This document shows positions 29,519-40,772 of a stretch of 64,000 nt of DNA, one piece after another. Location: the NCBI RefSeq assembly GCF_014695715.1, contig NZ_JACJOT010000001.1:349993-413992 (forward strand), read 5' to 3'. This DNA comes from Microcoleus sp. FACHB-68. Lineage in GTDB: Bacteria; Cyanobacteriota; Cyanobacteriia; Cyanobacteriales; Oscillatoriaceae. The notes beneath the pieces were generated by a model. That model saw only the letters and a program-made list of their open reading frames with translations. It was not told the DNA's origin and searched no databases. The position numbers were made by a program, and so were the translations under genes. Each line of letters starts with the position of its first letter. Within the stretch, counting starts at the first letter, position 1.

Positions 29519-30139
29519 TATATGTCCGTAATAATTGTGACTATTTCTATAGTTATAAAAATATTTTATCGAGAAATCTTTATAGAGTTGTTGAGTTTTA
29601 TGAAGCCGGCACCAGCAAAACTACAATAATCGAGTTCGGTAAAGCATCTAAATTGTTATTGTTAAAGTTTTTATCACAACCTCAGAACAATTACAGGCAT
29701 TACCTCTATGTAAATTCTCTGAAATGAGATGACTGAACTGTCAAAGGTGAATTGACTTGGAACGCAGCGCCTTGCCAGTTTCCAAACATAGGGAATGATG
29801 ACCCGAAAAAGTAGGACAGCAGAAACCCTGCTTTTGTCCTCTAGCTTTCGGTAGATAAAGAGTAGAGACACTGCAGGATTAAGAAGAGGGTATCAGCACC
29901 GGCTTGAATATCGAGATGCCAATTTCGCTTACAAGGCATCTCAAAAATAATAACTGTGCTAGCTCAATAGGAACTCCAGTGATTGCAGTTGCCGGCGGAT
30001 ATCCGCTAATTCTCGTATACCCCTAACTTTTAAGGCTGAGAACGCCTGATTTTTTGTGTGATTTCCCTGAGATTTTCCGTAATTTTACTGTTAGAGATGC
30101 TGCGGAATTCCCAAAAAAATAAGACTAGCGCTTCTGCTG
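29519..30139. other. Intergenic region, no gene seen
   Basis: About 620 bases. A 65-codon frame on the minus strand near 29674-29871 has no recognisable domain or start signal. A weak hairpin GGACAGCAG / CTGCTTTTGTCC lies near 29811-29840. No tRNA or riboswitch pattern was found. Confidence 0.4.
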
Positions 30140-30442
30140 ATGACCTTTGCCGGCAAACACGGCAGACTATTAAATATAGACGAATTACAAGACGAATTAC
30201 AGGAGGTCTATCAGATGGGTATCACCTGCGGCTTTAGCTCTCATCTCTCTCAACTTGATCCATCCCCAGGCACACTAGAAGATTTATTCGGTCAAGTTCT
30301 CCTCTCCGGGTTCCTGACTAGCTCTGATCGCCAGCATCTGAAAGCTGTACTATTAGAAGATAAAATCAGCGATGAACATCAAGTGATCATCAACAGGCTG
30401 ATTTATGGAGTGCGTCGCGGTTTCTTAAAAGTTGCCAGTTAA
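30140..30442 (+). CDS. Conserved-looking small protein, unknown function
   Basis: 100-aa soluble protein, mostly helical by residue pattern, with LNIDELQDELQEVYQMGITCG, LEDLFGQVLLSGFLTSSDRQHLKAVL and INRLIYGVRRGFLKVA. The end motif VRRGxLKV and the size suggest a family of small proteins seen in other cyanobacteria, but I cannot name it. It has no signal peptide or membrane segment and only a single cysteine, so it does not bind metal through a ribbon. Codon use looks normal, which supports a real gene. It lies alone between two long spacers. Confidence 0.6.
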   Translation: MTFAGKHGRLLNIDELQDELQEVYQMGITCGFSSHLSQLDPSPGTLEDLFGQVLLSGFLTSSDRQHLKAVLLEDKISDEHQVIINRLIYGVRRGFLKVAS

Positions 30443-30868
30443 AACATCAATTTATCTGGGCTTCAAATTTTGCTTAGACGGATTAGAAACTCTCTAGTCC
30501 CGTAATGACCGTTTCATTTTACTTCGTTATATAAGTAAAAAATATTTGCCTTATATTTTAAAATATTTACAAATAATCTCACTTAATTAAATTGAACTGA
30601 ACTGAGAGGTTTTATAGCAATCTTAAATCGGTTGTTAGAGTTCTAACGTGCAAGATGCCGGCACAACAAGCTTTTCAAGCGGATGAGCCTTAACAAATCA
30701 CAGAAGCGCAGCCGCAGCGTGTGTGATGAACTTGCATGAGTTGCAGCCGCAGAAAAAACCGCATGACAATCGGTAAGATTGGCGCAAAACCCTAAATTGA
30801 TTGATGTGAAGATCAACAGCTTGCTACATTAGATAGACACGACGTAAGCCTGCGTTGCATCTAGCATC
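30443..30868. other. Intergenic region upstream of argS
   Basis: About 430 bases. A near-perfect palindrome GTTAGA-GT-TCTAAC (30634-30647) could be an operator. The decamer GCAGCCGCAG occurs twice (30708-30717 and 30743-30752). No open frame is convincing. Confidence 0.4.
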
Positions 30869-32626
30869 ATGAACTCCACCCTCGAACAGCTCAAAACCCG
30901 CTTCAACCAAGCCTTCATCGCCGCCTTTGGGGACGAAATGGCCGGCACAGACGCCATGCTTGTTCCTGCCAGCAATCCTAAATTTGGCGACTATCAATCG
31001 AATGCGGCGATGTCCCTGGCAAAGAAATTGGGACAAAAGCCGCGTGAGATCGCAGACAAACTCGTTCAAAATTTGCAAATAGCCGACTTTTGCGAACCGC
31101 CAGAAGTTGCCGGTCCTGGTTTTATCAATCTCACCCTCCAGCCGGCTTATCTGGAAACCCAGTTAATGGCAATTCAGGGAGATAGCCGGCTGGGGATTCC
31201 CCAGGCGAAAACACCCCAGCGCGTGGTGGTGGATTTTTCTAGCCCCAACATTGCTAAAGAAATGCACGTCGGGCATTTGCGTTCCACCATTATCGGTGAT
31301 TGCATCGCCCGAATTTTAGAATTTAAAGGTCACGATGTTCTGCGACTAAATCATGTCGGGGATTGGGGGACTCAATTTGGAATGCTGATCGCTTACCTGC
31401 GGGAAGCTTATCCAGAGGCGCTGACAACGGCAAATGCTCTCGACTTAGGCGATTTAGTTGCTTTTTACAAGAAAGCAAAACAGCGGTTTGATAGTGATGA
31501 AGCCTTTAAAGAAATCGCCAAACAAGAAGTGGTGAAACTACAAGCCGGTGCAGAAGATACCCGCCATGCTTGGCAGCTTTTATGTGAGCAATCGCGGCGT
31601 GAATTTCAGGTAATTTATGACTTGCTGGATATTTGTTTAACGGAACGTGGGGAATCGTTCTATAACCCCTTGCTGCCGGCAGTTGTGGAAGACCTTGAAA
31701 AGTTAGGTTTGCTGGTAGAAGATGCTGGGGCACAATGCGTTTTCTTAGAAGGATTTCAGAACACAGAAGGCAATCCTTTACCCTTGATCGTGAAAAAATC
31801 CGATGGCGGCTATAACTACGCCACAACCGATTTAGCTGCGCTACGCTACCGGATTCAAAAAGATGAGGCGGATCGGCTCATTTATATTACCGATGCCGGC
31901 CAATCTAACCACTTCGCTCAATTCTTTCAAGTTGCCAGACGTGCCGGCTGGATTCCAGATAATGTTGAAATTGTTCATGTTCCCTTTGGATTAGTCTTAG
32001 GAGAAGATGGCAAGAAATTAAAAACTCGTTCTGGGGAAACCGTGCGGCTACGGGATTTATTAGACGAAGCAGTGATTCGCGCCCGTGCAGATTTGGAAAC
32101 TCGAATCAAAGAAGAAGAACGCGAGGAAACTGAAGAATTTATCGCCAATGTCGCCCAAATCGTCGGATTGAGTGCTGTTAAATATGCTGATTTAAGTCAA
32201 AATCGCACCAGCAACTACATTTTTAGCTATGACAAAATGCTGACATTGCAGGGCAATACGGCACCTTATATGCTCTATGCTTATGTCCGGGTGCAAGGAA
32301 TCAGCCGCAAAGGTCATATTGATTTTGACAATTTAGGTGCCGGTGCCAAAATTCTGTTGCAAGAAGAAACCGAATTAGCCTTAGCAAAGCATTTACTTCA
32401 ACTGGACGAAGTTATTAGTATTGTAGAAGTTGATTTGCTGCCAAATCGTCTCTGTCAATATCTTTTTGAACTTAGCCAAAAATTCAATCAATTTTATGAT
32501 CGCTGTTCTGTTTTGCAAGCAGAAGAACCGCAGCGAACCTCTCGTTTAATGCTGTGTGACTTGACAGCCCACACGCTAAAAATGGGATTGTATTTGCTAG
32601 GAATTCGAGTATTAGACCGGATGTAA
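30869..32626 (+). CDS. argS: Arginyl-tRNA synthetase
   Basis: Class I aminoacyl-tRNA synthetase that charges tRNA-Arg. The 585-aa length is normal. Residues 1-100 form the Add-1 domain that contacts tRNA. The HIGH motif is HVGH at 133-136 within [17 protein letters not shown]. The KMSK site is reduced to KKLKTRSG around 382-389, as is usual in many ArgRS enzymes. The C-terminal helical domain (DALR) runs from about 455 to the end RVLDRM. It is followed after 57 bases by the TauE-like gene, so the two may be cotranscribed. Confidence 0.98.
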   Translation: MNSTLEQLKTRFNQAFIAAFGDEMAGTDAMLVPASNPKFGDYQSNAAMSLAKKLGQKPREIADKLVQNLQIADFCEPPEVAGPGFINLTLQPAYLETQLMAIQGDSRLGIPQAKTPQRVVVDFSSPNIAKEMHVGHLRSTIIGDCIARILEFKGHDVLRLNHVGDWGTQFGMLIAYLREAYPEALTTANALDLGDLVAFYKKAKQRFDSDEAFKEIAKQEVVKLQAGAEDTRHAWQLLCEQSRREFQVIYDLLDICLTERGESFYNPLLPAVVEDLEKLGLLVEDAGAQCVFLEGFQNTEGNPLPLIVKKSDGGYNYATTDLAALRYRIQKDEADRLIYITDAGQSNHFAQFFQVARRAGWIPDNVEIVHVPFGLVLGEDGKKLKTRSGETVRLRDLLDEAVIRARADLETRIKEEEREETEEFIANVAQIVGLSAVKYADLSQNRTSNYIFSYDKMLTLQGNTAPYMLYAYVRVQGISRKGHIDFDNLGAGAKILLQEETELALAKHLLQLDEVISIVEVDLLPNRLCQYLFELSQKFNQFYDRCSVLQAEEPQRTSRLMLCDLTAHTLKMGLYLLGIRVLDRM

Positions 32627-32683
32627 TTCTCCGTTATCAGGCTAAGTCTGGCAAGCAAAAAACTCAAAACCTGAAATAAAAGT

Positions 32684-33067
32684 ATGTCTAACCTTTTGAT
32701 TCAACTTCTGCTAATTGGTTTAGTTGCTGGCGTCGCCGGCGGAATGTTCGGCATTGGCGGCGGCGCAATTATGGTGCCGGCAATGGTGCTGCTATTAAGC
32801 CTTGATCAAAAATTAGCCACCGGCACATCCCTAGCCGCCCAGGTATTACCCATTGGAATTCTCGGTGCAATTGTCTACCATCGCAACAACAACCTGAATA
32901 TTAAACACGCGATTATCATTGCCATTGGTTTAGTGATTGGCAATCTCTTCGGCGCACTTTTTGCTAATCAGCCATACATTAGCAGCGAACTCATGAAAAA
33001 ACTCTACGGCCTATTTCTATTCCTCATTGGATTCCGGTATTTATTCCCCAACTTATTTACTCGATAA
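32684..33067 (+). CDS. TauE/SafE family membrane protein, half-length
   Basis: 127-aa protein with four membrane helices. The opening LIGLVAGVAGGMFGIGGGAIMVPAMVLLL is the glycine-rich signature of the TauE/SafE (DUF81) family, which includes putative exporters of sulfite and other organic sulfur anions. Most members have two such repeats and about 250 residues; this one is a single repeat and would need to dimerise. The end YGLFLFLIGFRYLFPNLF is typical of a complete unit, so it does not look truncated. It follows argS closely. Substrate unknown. Confidence 0.82.
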   Translation: MSNLLIQLLLIGLVAGVAGGMFGIGGGAIMVPAMVLLLSLDQKLATGTSLAAQVLPIGILGAIVYHRNNNLNIKHAIIIAIGLVIGNLFGALFANQPYISSELMKKLYGLFLFLIGFRYLFPNLFTR

Positions 33068-33119
33068 AAGCCGGTAAAACCCTCTTCCTCTGTTTGTATC
33101 TGTGGTTAATTATCTTTAA

Positions 33120-34481
<1,362 letters not shown>

Positions 34482-34522
34482 GATTAAGTGCTGAATGCTA
34501 AGTGAGTAATACTTAGTTAAGC

Positions 34523-36031
34523 TTATCTTCTTCTACTACGCCCGCTAAAGCTACCGCCACGGCTGCGAGAAGGCGTGCGAACCGATGTTTCCGTCTCACC
34601 GGCATCACTTTGAATTTTAGTCGGAATATTAGGAGAGGCAGCATTTAACGGTTGCCGGCGACGCACATTAATAATATCAACAGATGGGAGATAACAGGAG
34701 AGTGCCGGGGAATAGCTTTGCCACGCGTCCTCGCATTCGTCTAACTCAGAATCCTCTGATTCAGTATTATTCACTGCAACAGCAGCCGGTTCGGCAGTCT
34801 CTTGCCACTGACTAATTAATTTTTCAGCTTGTTGCAGATTCTTAGTATCTCCCTGCTGAGAAAAAAGTTCTGAGGCTTTCTCTAAGTCTTCAATTCCTTT
34901 TTCCTGAATTCCTAGCTCATAACGAATCGCACCTCGTTCCAGGTAAGCTTTAGCGTGGTTGGGATTGATGCGGATTGTTTCACTTAAATCGGAGACTGTT
35001 TGTTGTTTATTTCCTAACACATATTGCGCCAAAGCGCGATTAAAATATGCCTCAGTATAGCTAGCATTCAGTTTGATAACCTGGTTGTATTCTTGAACGG
35101 CTTTCTGATTATTTCCCAAAGCCGAATAAGCAATTCCGCGCCCAAAGTAAGACTCAGCAATGCTGGCATTCAGACTTACTGCTTGCGTAAAATATTCTAA
35201 AGCTCGCCGATAATCTGCTTTTTCTAGGGTTACAACCCCTCGGTTATTAAACTCGGCTGCCTGCTGAGCGGTTGCAAATCTTTTGCTGATTATTTCGTAA
35301 TTAGAACGGTAAGCCGGCAATTTCTGCTGAGCGATTTCTGCCACTGATGAACTTGCGGGAATCGTTTTAACTAAAAGAACCGCCATCTGCCATTTCTGTT
35401 TCGCTTCATACCAAACTTTCACCGGATGCGGTGGTTTTTGCACCAAAATAGCAGCTTCCATCGCTAGTTTTTCAGCATTTTTTAGGTTTTCTGCTGCTAA
35501 AAAATTTACACCGACAATGGTTTGCATTCCTCTTAGCTTAACTAGATCCGCTTGAGCTTGTTTGTAGGGAAATCCAGGCGCATTGGGAATCTTTTCTAAA
35601 ATGGCAATTGTTTCTGTCAGAGATTCCTGTGCATTTCCGAGTGAATTAACATCAGGGCTATTTTTGACAGTTTCCACCTGAGCGATTACGGTTTTGGATT
35701 TAGCAAGCGTCCACTGCTGTACTTTATATAGGGTAAAGAAGCCGGCACCCACACCGAAAATTAAAACGCCAAGGGCAATGTATAAGCCCATGTACAAAGC
35801 GTTTGGTTTTTTTGGGTGGAGTACGCTATTCTGATCGCTCGCAATTGGCTCGACATTCAGAATGCTCGCAATTGGCTCGATATTCTGATTGCTCGCAACT
35901 AACGCGTGAGTTTGATTGTTTGCAACTAAGGCATGATTTTGATTGTTCGCAATTGGCTCAGGTTTTGCGAGCGCCCGCCGCATTTGCTCTAACTCTAACT
36001 CGATATCAAAGTCGTCATTTGTGTTAGCCAT
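34523..36031 (-). CDS. TPR-repeat membrane protein with a 9-residue tandem repeat
   Basis: I start it at the ATG at 36031, which has AGGAAG before it, giving 502 aa. The N-terminus is acidic and soluble (IELELEQMRRALAKP). Then a run of five nine-residue units such as EPIANNQNH, ALVANNQTH and EPIASILNV is coded by 35825-35959. A membrane helix follows (LYIALGVLIFGVGAGFFTLY). After a helical stretch there are about four TPR units with ALEYFTQAVSLNAS, YFGRGIAYSALGN and AYFNRALAQYVLGN. The tail is Arg/Ser-rich (SRGGSFSGRSRRR). It likely serves as a scaffold at the membrane. Confidence 0.85.
   Translation of the reverse strand: MANTNDDFDIELELEQMRRALAKPEPIANNQNHALVANNQTHALVASNQNIEPIASILNVEPIASDQNSVLHPKKPNALYMGLYIALGVLIFGVGAGFFTLYKVQQWTLAKSKTVIAQVETVKNSPDVNSLGNAQESLTETIAILEKIPNAPGFPYKQAQADLVKLRGMQTIVGVNFLAAENLKNAEKLAMEAAILVQKPPHPVKVWYEAKQKWQMAVLLVKTIPASSSVAEIAQQKLPAYRSNYEIISKRFATAQQAAEFNNRGVVTLEKADYRRALEYFTQAVSLNASIAESYFGRGIAYSALGNNQKAVQEYNQVIKLNASYTEAYFNRALAQYVLGNKQQTVSDLSETIRINPNHAKAYLERGAIRYELGIQEKGIEDLEKASELFSQQGDTKNLQQAEKLISQWQETAEPAAVAVNNTESEDSELDECEDAWQSYSPALSCYLPSVDIINVRRRQPLNAASPNIPTKIQSDAGETETSVRTPSRSRGGSFSGRSRRR
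35825..35959 (-). repeat. 27-bp minisatellite inside the TPR gene
   Basis: Five in-frame 27-bp units code for nine residues each: EPIANNQNH, ALVANNQTH, ALVASNQNI, EPIASILNV and EPIASDQNS. The units alternate between two subtypes and lie before the membrane helix. Confidence 0.8.
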
Positions 36032-36150
36032 GCTTCCTGCAACCCTACCCAATATGTAGTGAACCGCACTCGCACCCAATGGTGTCTGGAGCAATCTTAC
36101 ACATATTGATCTGGCCTGAACTCGGTATTTTTACGGGTTCAGGCTGATGG

Positions 36151-36675
36151 CTAAACAATTAGCTTCTGGTATTCTTCCTCTGTGATGATCTCTTGCGTAC
36201 TCTCCACCCGATCAACAAACACGATGCCGTTGAGATGATCGAATTCGTGTTGAAAAATTCGGGCGACAAAATCGGTTAATGTTTGCCGGCACAGCTTGCC
36301 ATCCCGACTGGTGTATTCAATTTCAATCGCTTGATATCTCGGAACCAATCCCCGAATCCCCGGAACACTTAAACAGCCTTCCCAATCCTTCACAATCTCA
36401 GCGGAGTGAGCAATAATCTGAGGGTTCAGCATTGCTGTTGGTTCCATTACCGGCGCATTGGGATATCTTATCGTTGGACGCGATGCCACAATAAACAAGC
36501 GGTAAGATTGAGCCACCTGCGGCGCGGCAATTCCTACGCCATTCGCTTTACCGGCAGTGAAAATTAAGCGATCAATCAGTTTTTGAATGTGTTCATCGTG
36601 AACATTTTCGATTGGCTGAGCTTGCCGGCGCAGGATGGGATCGCCTAGTTGAGAGATTTCCAGTAAGTCGCTCAT
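36151..36675 (-). CDS. def: Peptide deformylase
   Basis: Metal hydrolase that removes the formyl group from new proteins. Its 174 aa contain the three family motifs: GVGIAAPQVA near residue 47, EGCLSVPG with metal ligand Cys101, and QHEFDHLNG with ligands His143 and His147 and catalytic Glu144. The rest of the length fits bacterial PDF. There is no N-terminal extension. It is oriented with, but 119 bases downstream of, the TPR gene's start, and diverges from the unknown gene at 36748. Confidence 0.96.
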   Translation of the reverse strand: MSDLLEISQLGDPILRRQAQPIENVHDEHIQKLIDRLIFTAGKANGVGIAAPQVAQSYRLFIVASRPTIRYPNAPVMEPTAMLNPQIIAHSAEIVKDWEGCLSVPGIRGLVPRYQAIEIEYTSRDGKLCRQTLTDFVARIFQHEFDHLNGIVFVDRVESTQEIITEEEYQKLIV

Positions 36676-36747
36676 AAAAATTTTTCTACGCTACATTAAA
36701 TAGAGAAGGGCTGCATCTGCCTGAAGAGGTAGGCTAATTGTAAAGTT

Positions 36748-37284
36748 TTGTTAAAATCAGCAAAATTCTGCTTATACCCTTCGATTCTTGGGCACTATAA
36801 AAATGCCACTGAAGACGGGCAATACCAAATTACCTATACGCAAATGTTACAAGAACAGCTGACCCCCTGCGCTAACCTTCTCTACCAATGGATTCTGCGG
36901 AAAGTTCCCACCAAAGCTACGGCCAATCTTAACATCAAGGATTTTCAAGCATGGAGTGCTGAGTTTAAGGAAAGACCTTATAGCGAACGTGAGGTTCTCA
37001 ACGCTTTTAGGCAGTTAAAGCAACTTGAACTGATCAACGTTACCAAAACGGAGGTAACGATCCGCGCCAAACCGATGGAAAATTTCAATGGCAGCAAGTC
37101 TGCTCTGGCCAATCGGTTCACATCACGTCCTGGTAAGCTTAATCTTTATATTGTAGCGTTATTGGTGACTTTGATTCTCAGTGGGTTAAAGTTGGCCACG
37201 ATGCCTTCCGGTACGGTGTCGTCGCAAGCGCAGATACAAAATTTAAAACTCCCCAATTTCTGGAATTCTCCAAGTGACAAATAA
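36748..37284 (+). CDS. Protein of unknown function with C-terminal membrane anchor
   Basis: Up to 178 aa if translation starts at the TTG at 36748; an in-frame ATG at 36844 is the next choice. Residues about 30-110 (LTPCANLLYQWILRKVPTKATANLNIKDFQAW, REVLNAFRQLKQLELINVTKTEVTIRA) have a helix-helix-helix-beta-beta pattern similar to winged-helix DNA-binding domains. One hydrophobic helix (LYIVALLVTLILSGLKLA) near the C-terminus would anchor it in the membrane, leaving a short polar tail outside. I do not recognise the family. It may be a membrane-bound regulator, but this rests only on the residue pattern. Confidence 0.6.
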   Translation: MLKSAKFCLYPSILGHYKNATEDGQYQITYTQMLQEQLTPCANLLYQWILRKVPTKATANLNIKDFQAWSAEFKERPYSEREVLNAFRQLKQLELINVTKTEVTIRAKPMENFNGSKSALANRFTSRPGKLNLYIVALLVTLILSGLKLATMPSGTVSSQAQIQNLKLPNFWNSPSDK

Positions 37285-37288
37285 TAGG

Positions 37289-37319
37289 GTGGCGCAGTTG
37301 GCAGATGCCATCGCGCCAC
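37289..37319. terminator. Hairpin between converging genes
   Basis: GTGGCG (37289-37294) pairs with CGCCAC (37314-37319), and GGCA/TGCC pair inside. It lies five bases after the stop codon of the unknown gene and before the end of the HtrA gene. No T tract follows, so it is a tentative terminator. Confidence 0.4.
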
Positions 37320-37341
37320 ACAGTAACGGAGCAAAACTCGG

Positions 37342-38619
37342 CTACTCAGGTTGCACAGGCATCGGGCCGGGTTTTACCTCCAGTTTCAACGTCTTGCCAT
37401 TGCGGTTAATTTCAACTTGCAGGGGGCTACCGATCTTACTGGCGCGTACCAACTGTTGCACGGTTTCTGCCTTAGTAATGGCCTGATTGTCAATCTTTTG
37501 AATCACATCGCCGGCCCGCAACCCCGCTTTAGCTGCCGGTGCATCCTCAGACACCCGACTAATTAAAACACCTTCGTCTGTTTCTACGCGAATGCCACTA
37601 TCGGGTTCAGCGTTAATTTCTTTTCTAATTTCCGGCGTCAGCGCGACCATCTCAATGCCAAGATAGGGATGTTCAACTTTGCCTTTGCTGATCAGCTGCT
37701 GGGCAATTTCTTGCACAGAGTTAATCGGAATCGCAAAACCCAGCCCTTGCGCCCCACTAATAATAGCCGTGTTCATGCCAATCACCTCACCGGCAGCATT
37801 CAGCAGTGGACCGCCAGAATTTCCGGGATTAATCGCCGCATCAGTTTGAATAAAGCCGACTCGCTTATCAGGCACGCCCACTTGATTGCTAGATCGTTCA
37901 GTCGCGCTAATAATGCCGGCTGTAACCGTATTATCTAACCCCAAAGGATTACCGATGGCGATGGCCCATTCTCCCGGCTGTAGCAGTGCGGAATCTCCGA
38001 TCATCACCGCCGGCAAGTTAGAGGCTTGAATCTTAACCACCGCCACATCAGTTACCGGATCTTCCCCCAGCACCTTGCCGGTGAAACTGCGCCCATCCTT
38101 AAGCGTCACCTCCACCGTATCCGCACCATCAATCACGTGAGCATTCGTGATAATATGGCCATCCTCACTGAGGGCAAAACCTGAGCCAACACCCTGCTGA
38201 ACCCTGCGCTGCTGAGGAGCCTGGGGTTGATTTCGGCCAAAAAATCGGCGAAAGATGGGATCTTCAAACATATCTGAGCGAGATCGGTTCACAGTTCGGG
38301 ACGCATCGATCCGCACCACAGCCGGACCCACTTTCTCCACTGCCGCCACAATAAAATTAGAATCCACATCAGCCGGTGGCAGGGACTCAACTGCAGCAGT
38401 CTCTGTTTGCAGAGGAGCTAAACTCTTGAACTGTTGAGTTTGTTGCTCCCTTGAGCCGGCAAACAATTGCGGGTTGGCTTTGATAAAACGCGTGCCCAAG
38501 AACGTGCCACCGGCTCCCATCAGCACCAGCAGTAAGTAAATTGCCGGCTGCTTCCACGAAAATTTGCTTGATGCCTCAGTCTTGCTGGTTGAAGTATCCA
38601 TCAGATTGATTTTGGACAT
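37342..38619 (-). CDS. HtrA/HhoA-type serine protease with PDZ domain
   Basis: 425-aa trypsin-like protease of the Deg family, which degrades or refolds damaged proteins in the periplasm or thylakoid lumen. Residues about 25-42 form a single N-terminal membrane segment or signal anchor. The catalytic triad is His161 (NAHVID), Asp191 (VTDVAVVKI) and Ser268 (NPGNSGGPLL). One PDZ domain follows (about 315-415, LGIEMV and APAAKAGLRAGDVIQKID). Cyanobacteria usually have three such genes (hhoA, hhoB, htrA); which one this is cannot be settled by eye. It is monocistronic. Confidence 0.95.
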   Translation of the reverse strand: MSKINLMDTSTSKTEASSKFSWKQPAIYLLLVLMGAGGTFLGTRFIKANPQLFAGSREQQTQQFKSLAPLQTETAAVESLPPADVDSNFIVAAVEKVGPAVVRIDASRTVNRSRSDMFEDPIFRRFFGRNQPQAPQQRRVQQGVGSGFALSEDGHIITNAHVIDGADTVEVTLKDGRSFTGKVLGEDPVTDVAVVKIQASNLPAVMIGDSALLQPGEWAIAIGNPLGLDNTVTAGIISATERSSNQVGVPDKRVGFIQTDAAINPGNSGGPLLNAAGEVIGMNTAIISGAQGLGFAIPINSVQEIAQQLISKGKVEHPYLGIEMVALTPEIRKEINAEPDSGIRVETDEGVLISRVSEDAPAAKAGLRAGDVIQKIDNQAITKAETVQQLVRASKIGSPLQVEINRNGKTLKLEVKPGPMPVQPE

Positions 38620-38878
38620 TAGATTTTGAACTTTGGATTTTGGGCGCTAACGACAGGTCACGCAGGGTTTTGGTAGACTGCTGACAGCGATGGCAAACAT
38701 ACTTTCAATTTTTTATAGAAAGCCGTTAAATTAACAGTATTTAACCGGAGTTTCCCCCCACAATCAGAATAGCTTCTTTGCCAAATAAAAATGTCCTTGG
38801 CTTGACTTCATTATAGATTAGGGGGATTTGAGGGGCTAGGGCTAAGGGAGTCCTGAGCTTTTGAGTCCTGAGTCCTGA

Positions 38879-38943
38879 GTGGGAGAGTGGGAGAGTGGGA
38901 GAGTGGGAGAGTGAAAGAGTGGAAGAGTGAAAGAGTGGAAGAG
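38879..38943. repeat. Octanucleotide tandem repeat GTGGGAGA
   Basis: Eight consecutive eight-base units: four exact GTGGGAGA, then GTGAAAGA and GTGGAAGA alternating twice. Directly preceded by TCCTGAG heptads. Confidence 0.9.
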
Positions 38944-38985
38944 GTGATGAAAAGATCCCCAATCCCCCATGCCCCATGCCCCATG

Positions 38986-39010
38986 CCCCTACCTTTAGGT
39001 TGGCGAAGCC
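38986..39010. repeat. Second copy of 25-bp dispersed repeat
   Basis: Identical to 681-705 and in the same orientation, and it also lies inside CCCCATG-type heptads. The core CCTACCTTTAGGTTGG can form a hairpin. Confidence 0.8.
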
Positions 39011-39058
39011 TTGACCCATGCCCCATTCCCAGTTAACAGTTAACAGTAGAGGTAAGCA

Positions 39059-40429
39059 GTGGCCATTCCCCTTGAAAGTCTCTGGAATCAAGTCTTAGAA
39101 CGCCTGCAACTGCAACTTAGCCGGCCTACTTTCGAGACTTGGATCAAGACTGCCAGTGCCGAACAACTGGAAAATAACTGTTTGATCATTCGCACGCCCA
39201 ACCCCTTTGCCCGTAATTGGTTGCAGAAGTATTACATCAAAACCATTGCTGACGTTGTGCGCGACATTTTGGGCCACAGCGTCGAAATTTACATTACTAC
39301 TGCCCAAGCTGAGCAAACCACGAGTGCCGGTGAAACCCAATTTCTGTGGCCATCTGCCACCGGCACCCCAGAACCCACACCCACCCCCCGGCCCAAACCG
39401 ACCGACTTAAACCAGAAATATGTTTTCTCGCGCTTCGTGGTCGGATCTAATAATCGCATGGCTCACGCCGCTTCTCTTGCTGTGGCAGAATCTCCCGGAC
39501 GAGAATTTAATCCCCTGTTTCTGTGTGGCGGCGTCGGCTTAGGAAAAACCCATTTAATGCAGGCTATCGGTCACTATCGCTTGGAAATCGATCCCGATGC
39601 CAAAATCTTTTATGTTTCCACTGAACAATTTACCAATGATTTAATTGCAGCGATTCGCAAAGATAGTATGCAAAGTTTTCGAGAGCATTATCGCGCTGCC
39701 GATGTCATCTTGGTAGACGATATTCAATTTCTTGAAGGCAAAGAATACACCCAAGAAGAATTTTTCCACACATTTAATACCTTGCATGAAGCCGGTAAGC
39801 AAGTTGTGATCGCCTCAGATCGTCCTCCGAATCAAATTCCCCGCTTGCAAGAACGGCTGTGTTCTCGCTTTTCGATGGGTTTGATCGCGGATATCCAAAC
39901 GCCCGACTTAGAAACACGGATGGCAATTTTGCAAAAAAAGGCAGAATACGAGAATATGCGTCTGCCTAGAGATGTGATTGAATATATCGCCTCTAGCTAC
40001 ACCTCCAATATTCGAGAATTAGAGGGAGCTTTAATTCGGGCGGTTGCCTATATTTCAATTTCTGGTTTACCGATGACGGTGGAGAATATTACGCCGATTT
40101 TAAATCCTCAAACTGAGAAAGTAGAGGCTTCACCGGCAGCGGTGATTATGGCGATTGCCGAAGCATTTGATGTTTCAATCGAAGATTTGAAAAGCAACTC
40201 GCGCCGGCGGGAAATTAGTCAAGCTCGTCAAATTGGAATGTATTTAATGCGACAGCATACCGAGTTGAGTTTGCCGAAAATTGGAGAAGAGTTTGGCGGC
40301 AAAGATCATACAACCGTGATGTATAGTTGCGAAAAAGTTGCCCAACTAAAAGAGAGCGATCCGAGTTTAGCGCAAACGCTTCGCCAACTGAGTGATCGGA
40401 TTAATTTTGCCAGCCGGTCGTCTGGGTAA
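39059..40429 (+). CDS. dnaA: Chromosomal replication initiator protein DnaA
   Basis: 456-aa AAA+ initiator that binds DnaA boxes and opens the origin. It starts with GTG at 39059 ([25 protein letters not shown] is the family N-terminal domain I). A Pro/Thr-rich linker lies at about 103-115. Walker A is [11 protein letters not shown] with Lys163, Walker B is [14 protein letters not shown], and the sensor/arginine-finger segment is [17 protein letters not shown]. The C-terminal DNA-binding domain carries the DnaA signature [13 protein letters not shown]. It is followed by a cluster of DnaA boxes and dnaN. Confidence 0.98.
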   Translation: MAIPLESLWNQVLERLQLQLSRPTFETWIKTASAEQLENNCLIIRTPNPFARNWLQKYYIKTIADVVRDILGHSVEIYITTAQAEQTTSAGETQFLWPSATGTPEPTPTPRPKPTDLNQKYVFSRFVVGSNNRMAHAASLAVAESPGREFNPLFLCGGVGLGKTHLMQAIGHYRLEIDPDAKIFYVSTEQFTNDLIAAIRKDSMQSFREHYRAADVILVDDIQFLEGKEYTQEEFFHTFNTLHEAGKQVVIASDRPPNQIPRLQERLCSRFSMGLIADIQTPDLETRMAILQKKAEYENMRLPRDVIEYIASSYTSNIRELEGALIRAVAYISISGLPMTVENITPILNPQTEKVEASPAAVIMAIAEAFDVSIEDLKSNSRRREISQARQIGMYLMRQHTELSLPKIGEEFGGKDHTTVMYSCEKVAQLKESDPSLAQTLRQLSDRINFASRSSG

Positions 40430-40575
40430 TCTTGATTTCTTGGCCTCGAAGATTGCCTGTACACAGATGCAAAACTGAGAAGTTTTTGATCGGCTTTTTG
40501 TGGCCGATTCAGAGAATTTCTGATTTTAACTTTTATTAAATAATACGGTTAAGAATTAAGAAGGCCGGCCTAGCC

Positions 40576-40772
40576 TGTGGAAAACTTTCCCTAATTTGTG
40601 GAAAAACCTGTGGATAATCTGTGGAAAAGCGGCCTGAGCCAGTGAAACCGCCGGATAAGTATAAATACTCTGTGGAAAAAAAGGGGACTTTTCCCACAGG
40701 TTTTCCACAGGCTGAACCGGCATCAAAGATTTGCCGGCAAAGCGTTTCTCAAGTTTTTCCACAATTTCCACA
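40576..40772. other. DnaA-box cluster, candidate oriC
   Basis: Seven exact or E. coli-like boxes and two variants were counted. In the TGTGGAAAA direction: 40576-40584, 40597-40605, 40609-40617 (TGTGGATAA), 40620-40628 and 40671-40679. In the TTTTCCACA direction: 40701-40709 and 40755-40763, with variants at 40690-40698 and 40764-40772. The two groups point towards each other. An AT-rich stretch (about 40522-40560) lies on the dnaA side and could unwind. A dnaA-boxes-dnaN order is a classical bacterial origin layout. Confidence 0.85.

Larger units (their letters stand above)
38620..39058. other. Repeat-rich spacer upstream of dnaA
   Basis: About 440 bases between the divergent htrA-type and dnaA genes. 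It contains TCCTGAG heptads (about 38850-38879), an eight-base tandem array (38879-38943), CCCCATG heptads with the 25-bp dispersed repeat (38955-39029) and two AGTTAAC heptads (about 39031-39048). No gene is seen. Confidence 0.7.

Noticed and set aside
29674..29871. 65-codon frame on the minus strand
   Set aside because: No recognisable domain, no start signal and poor codon use.
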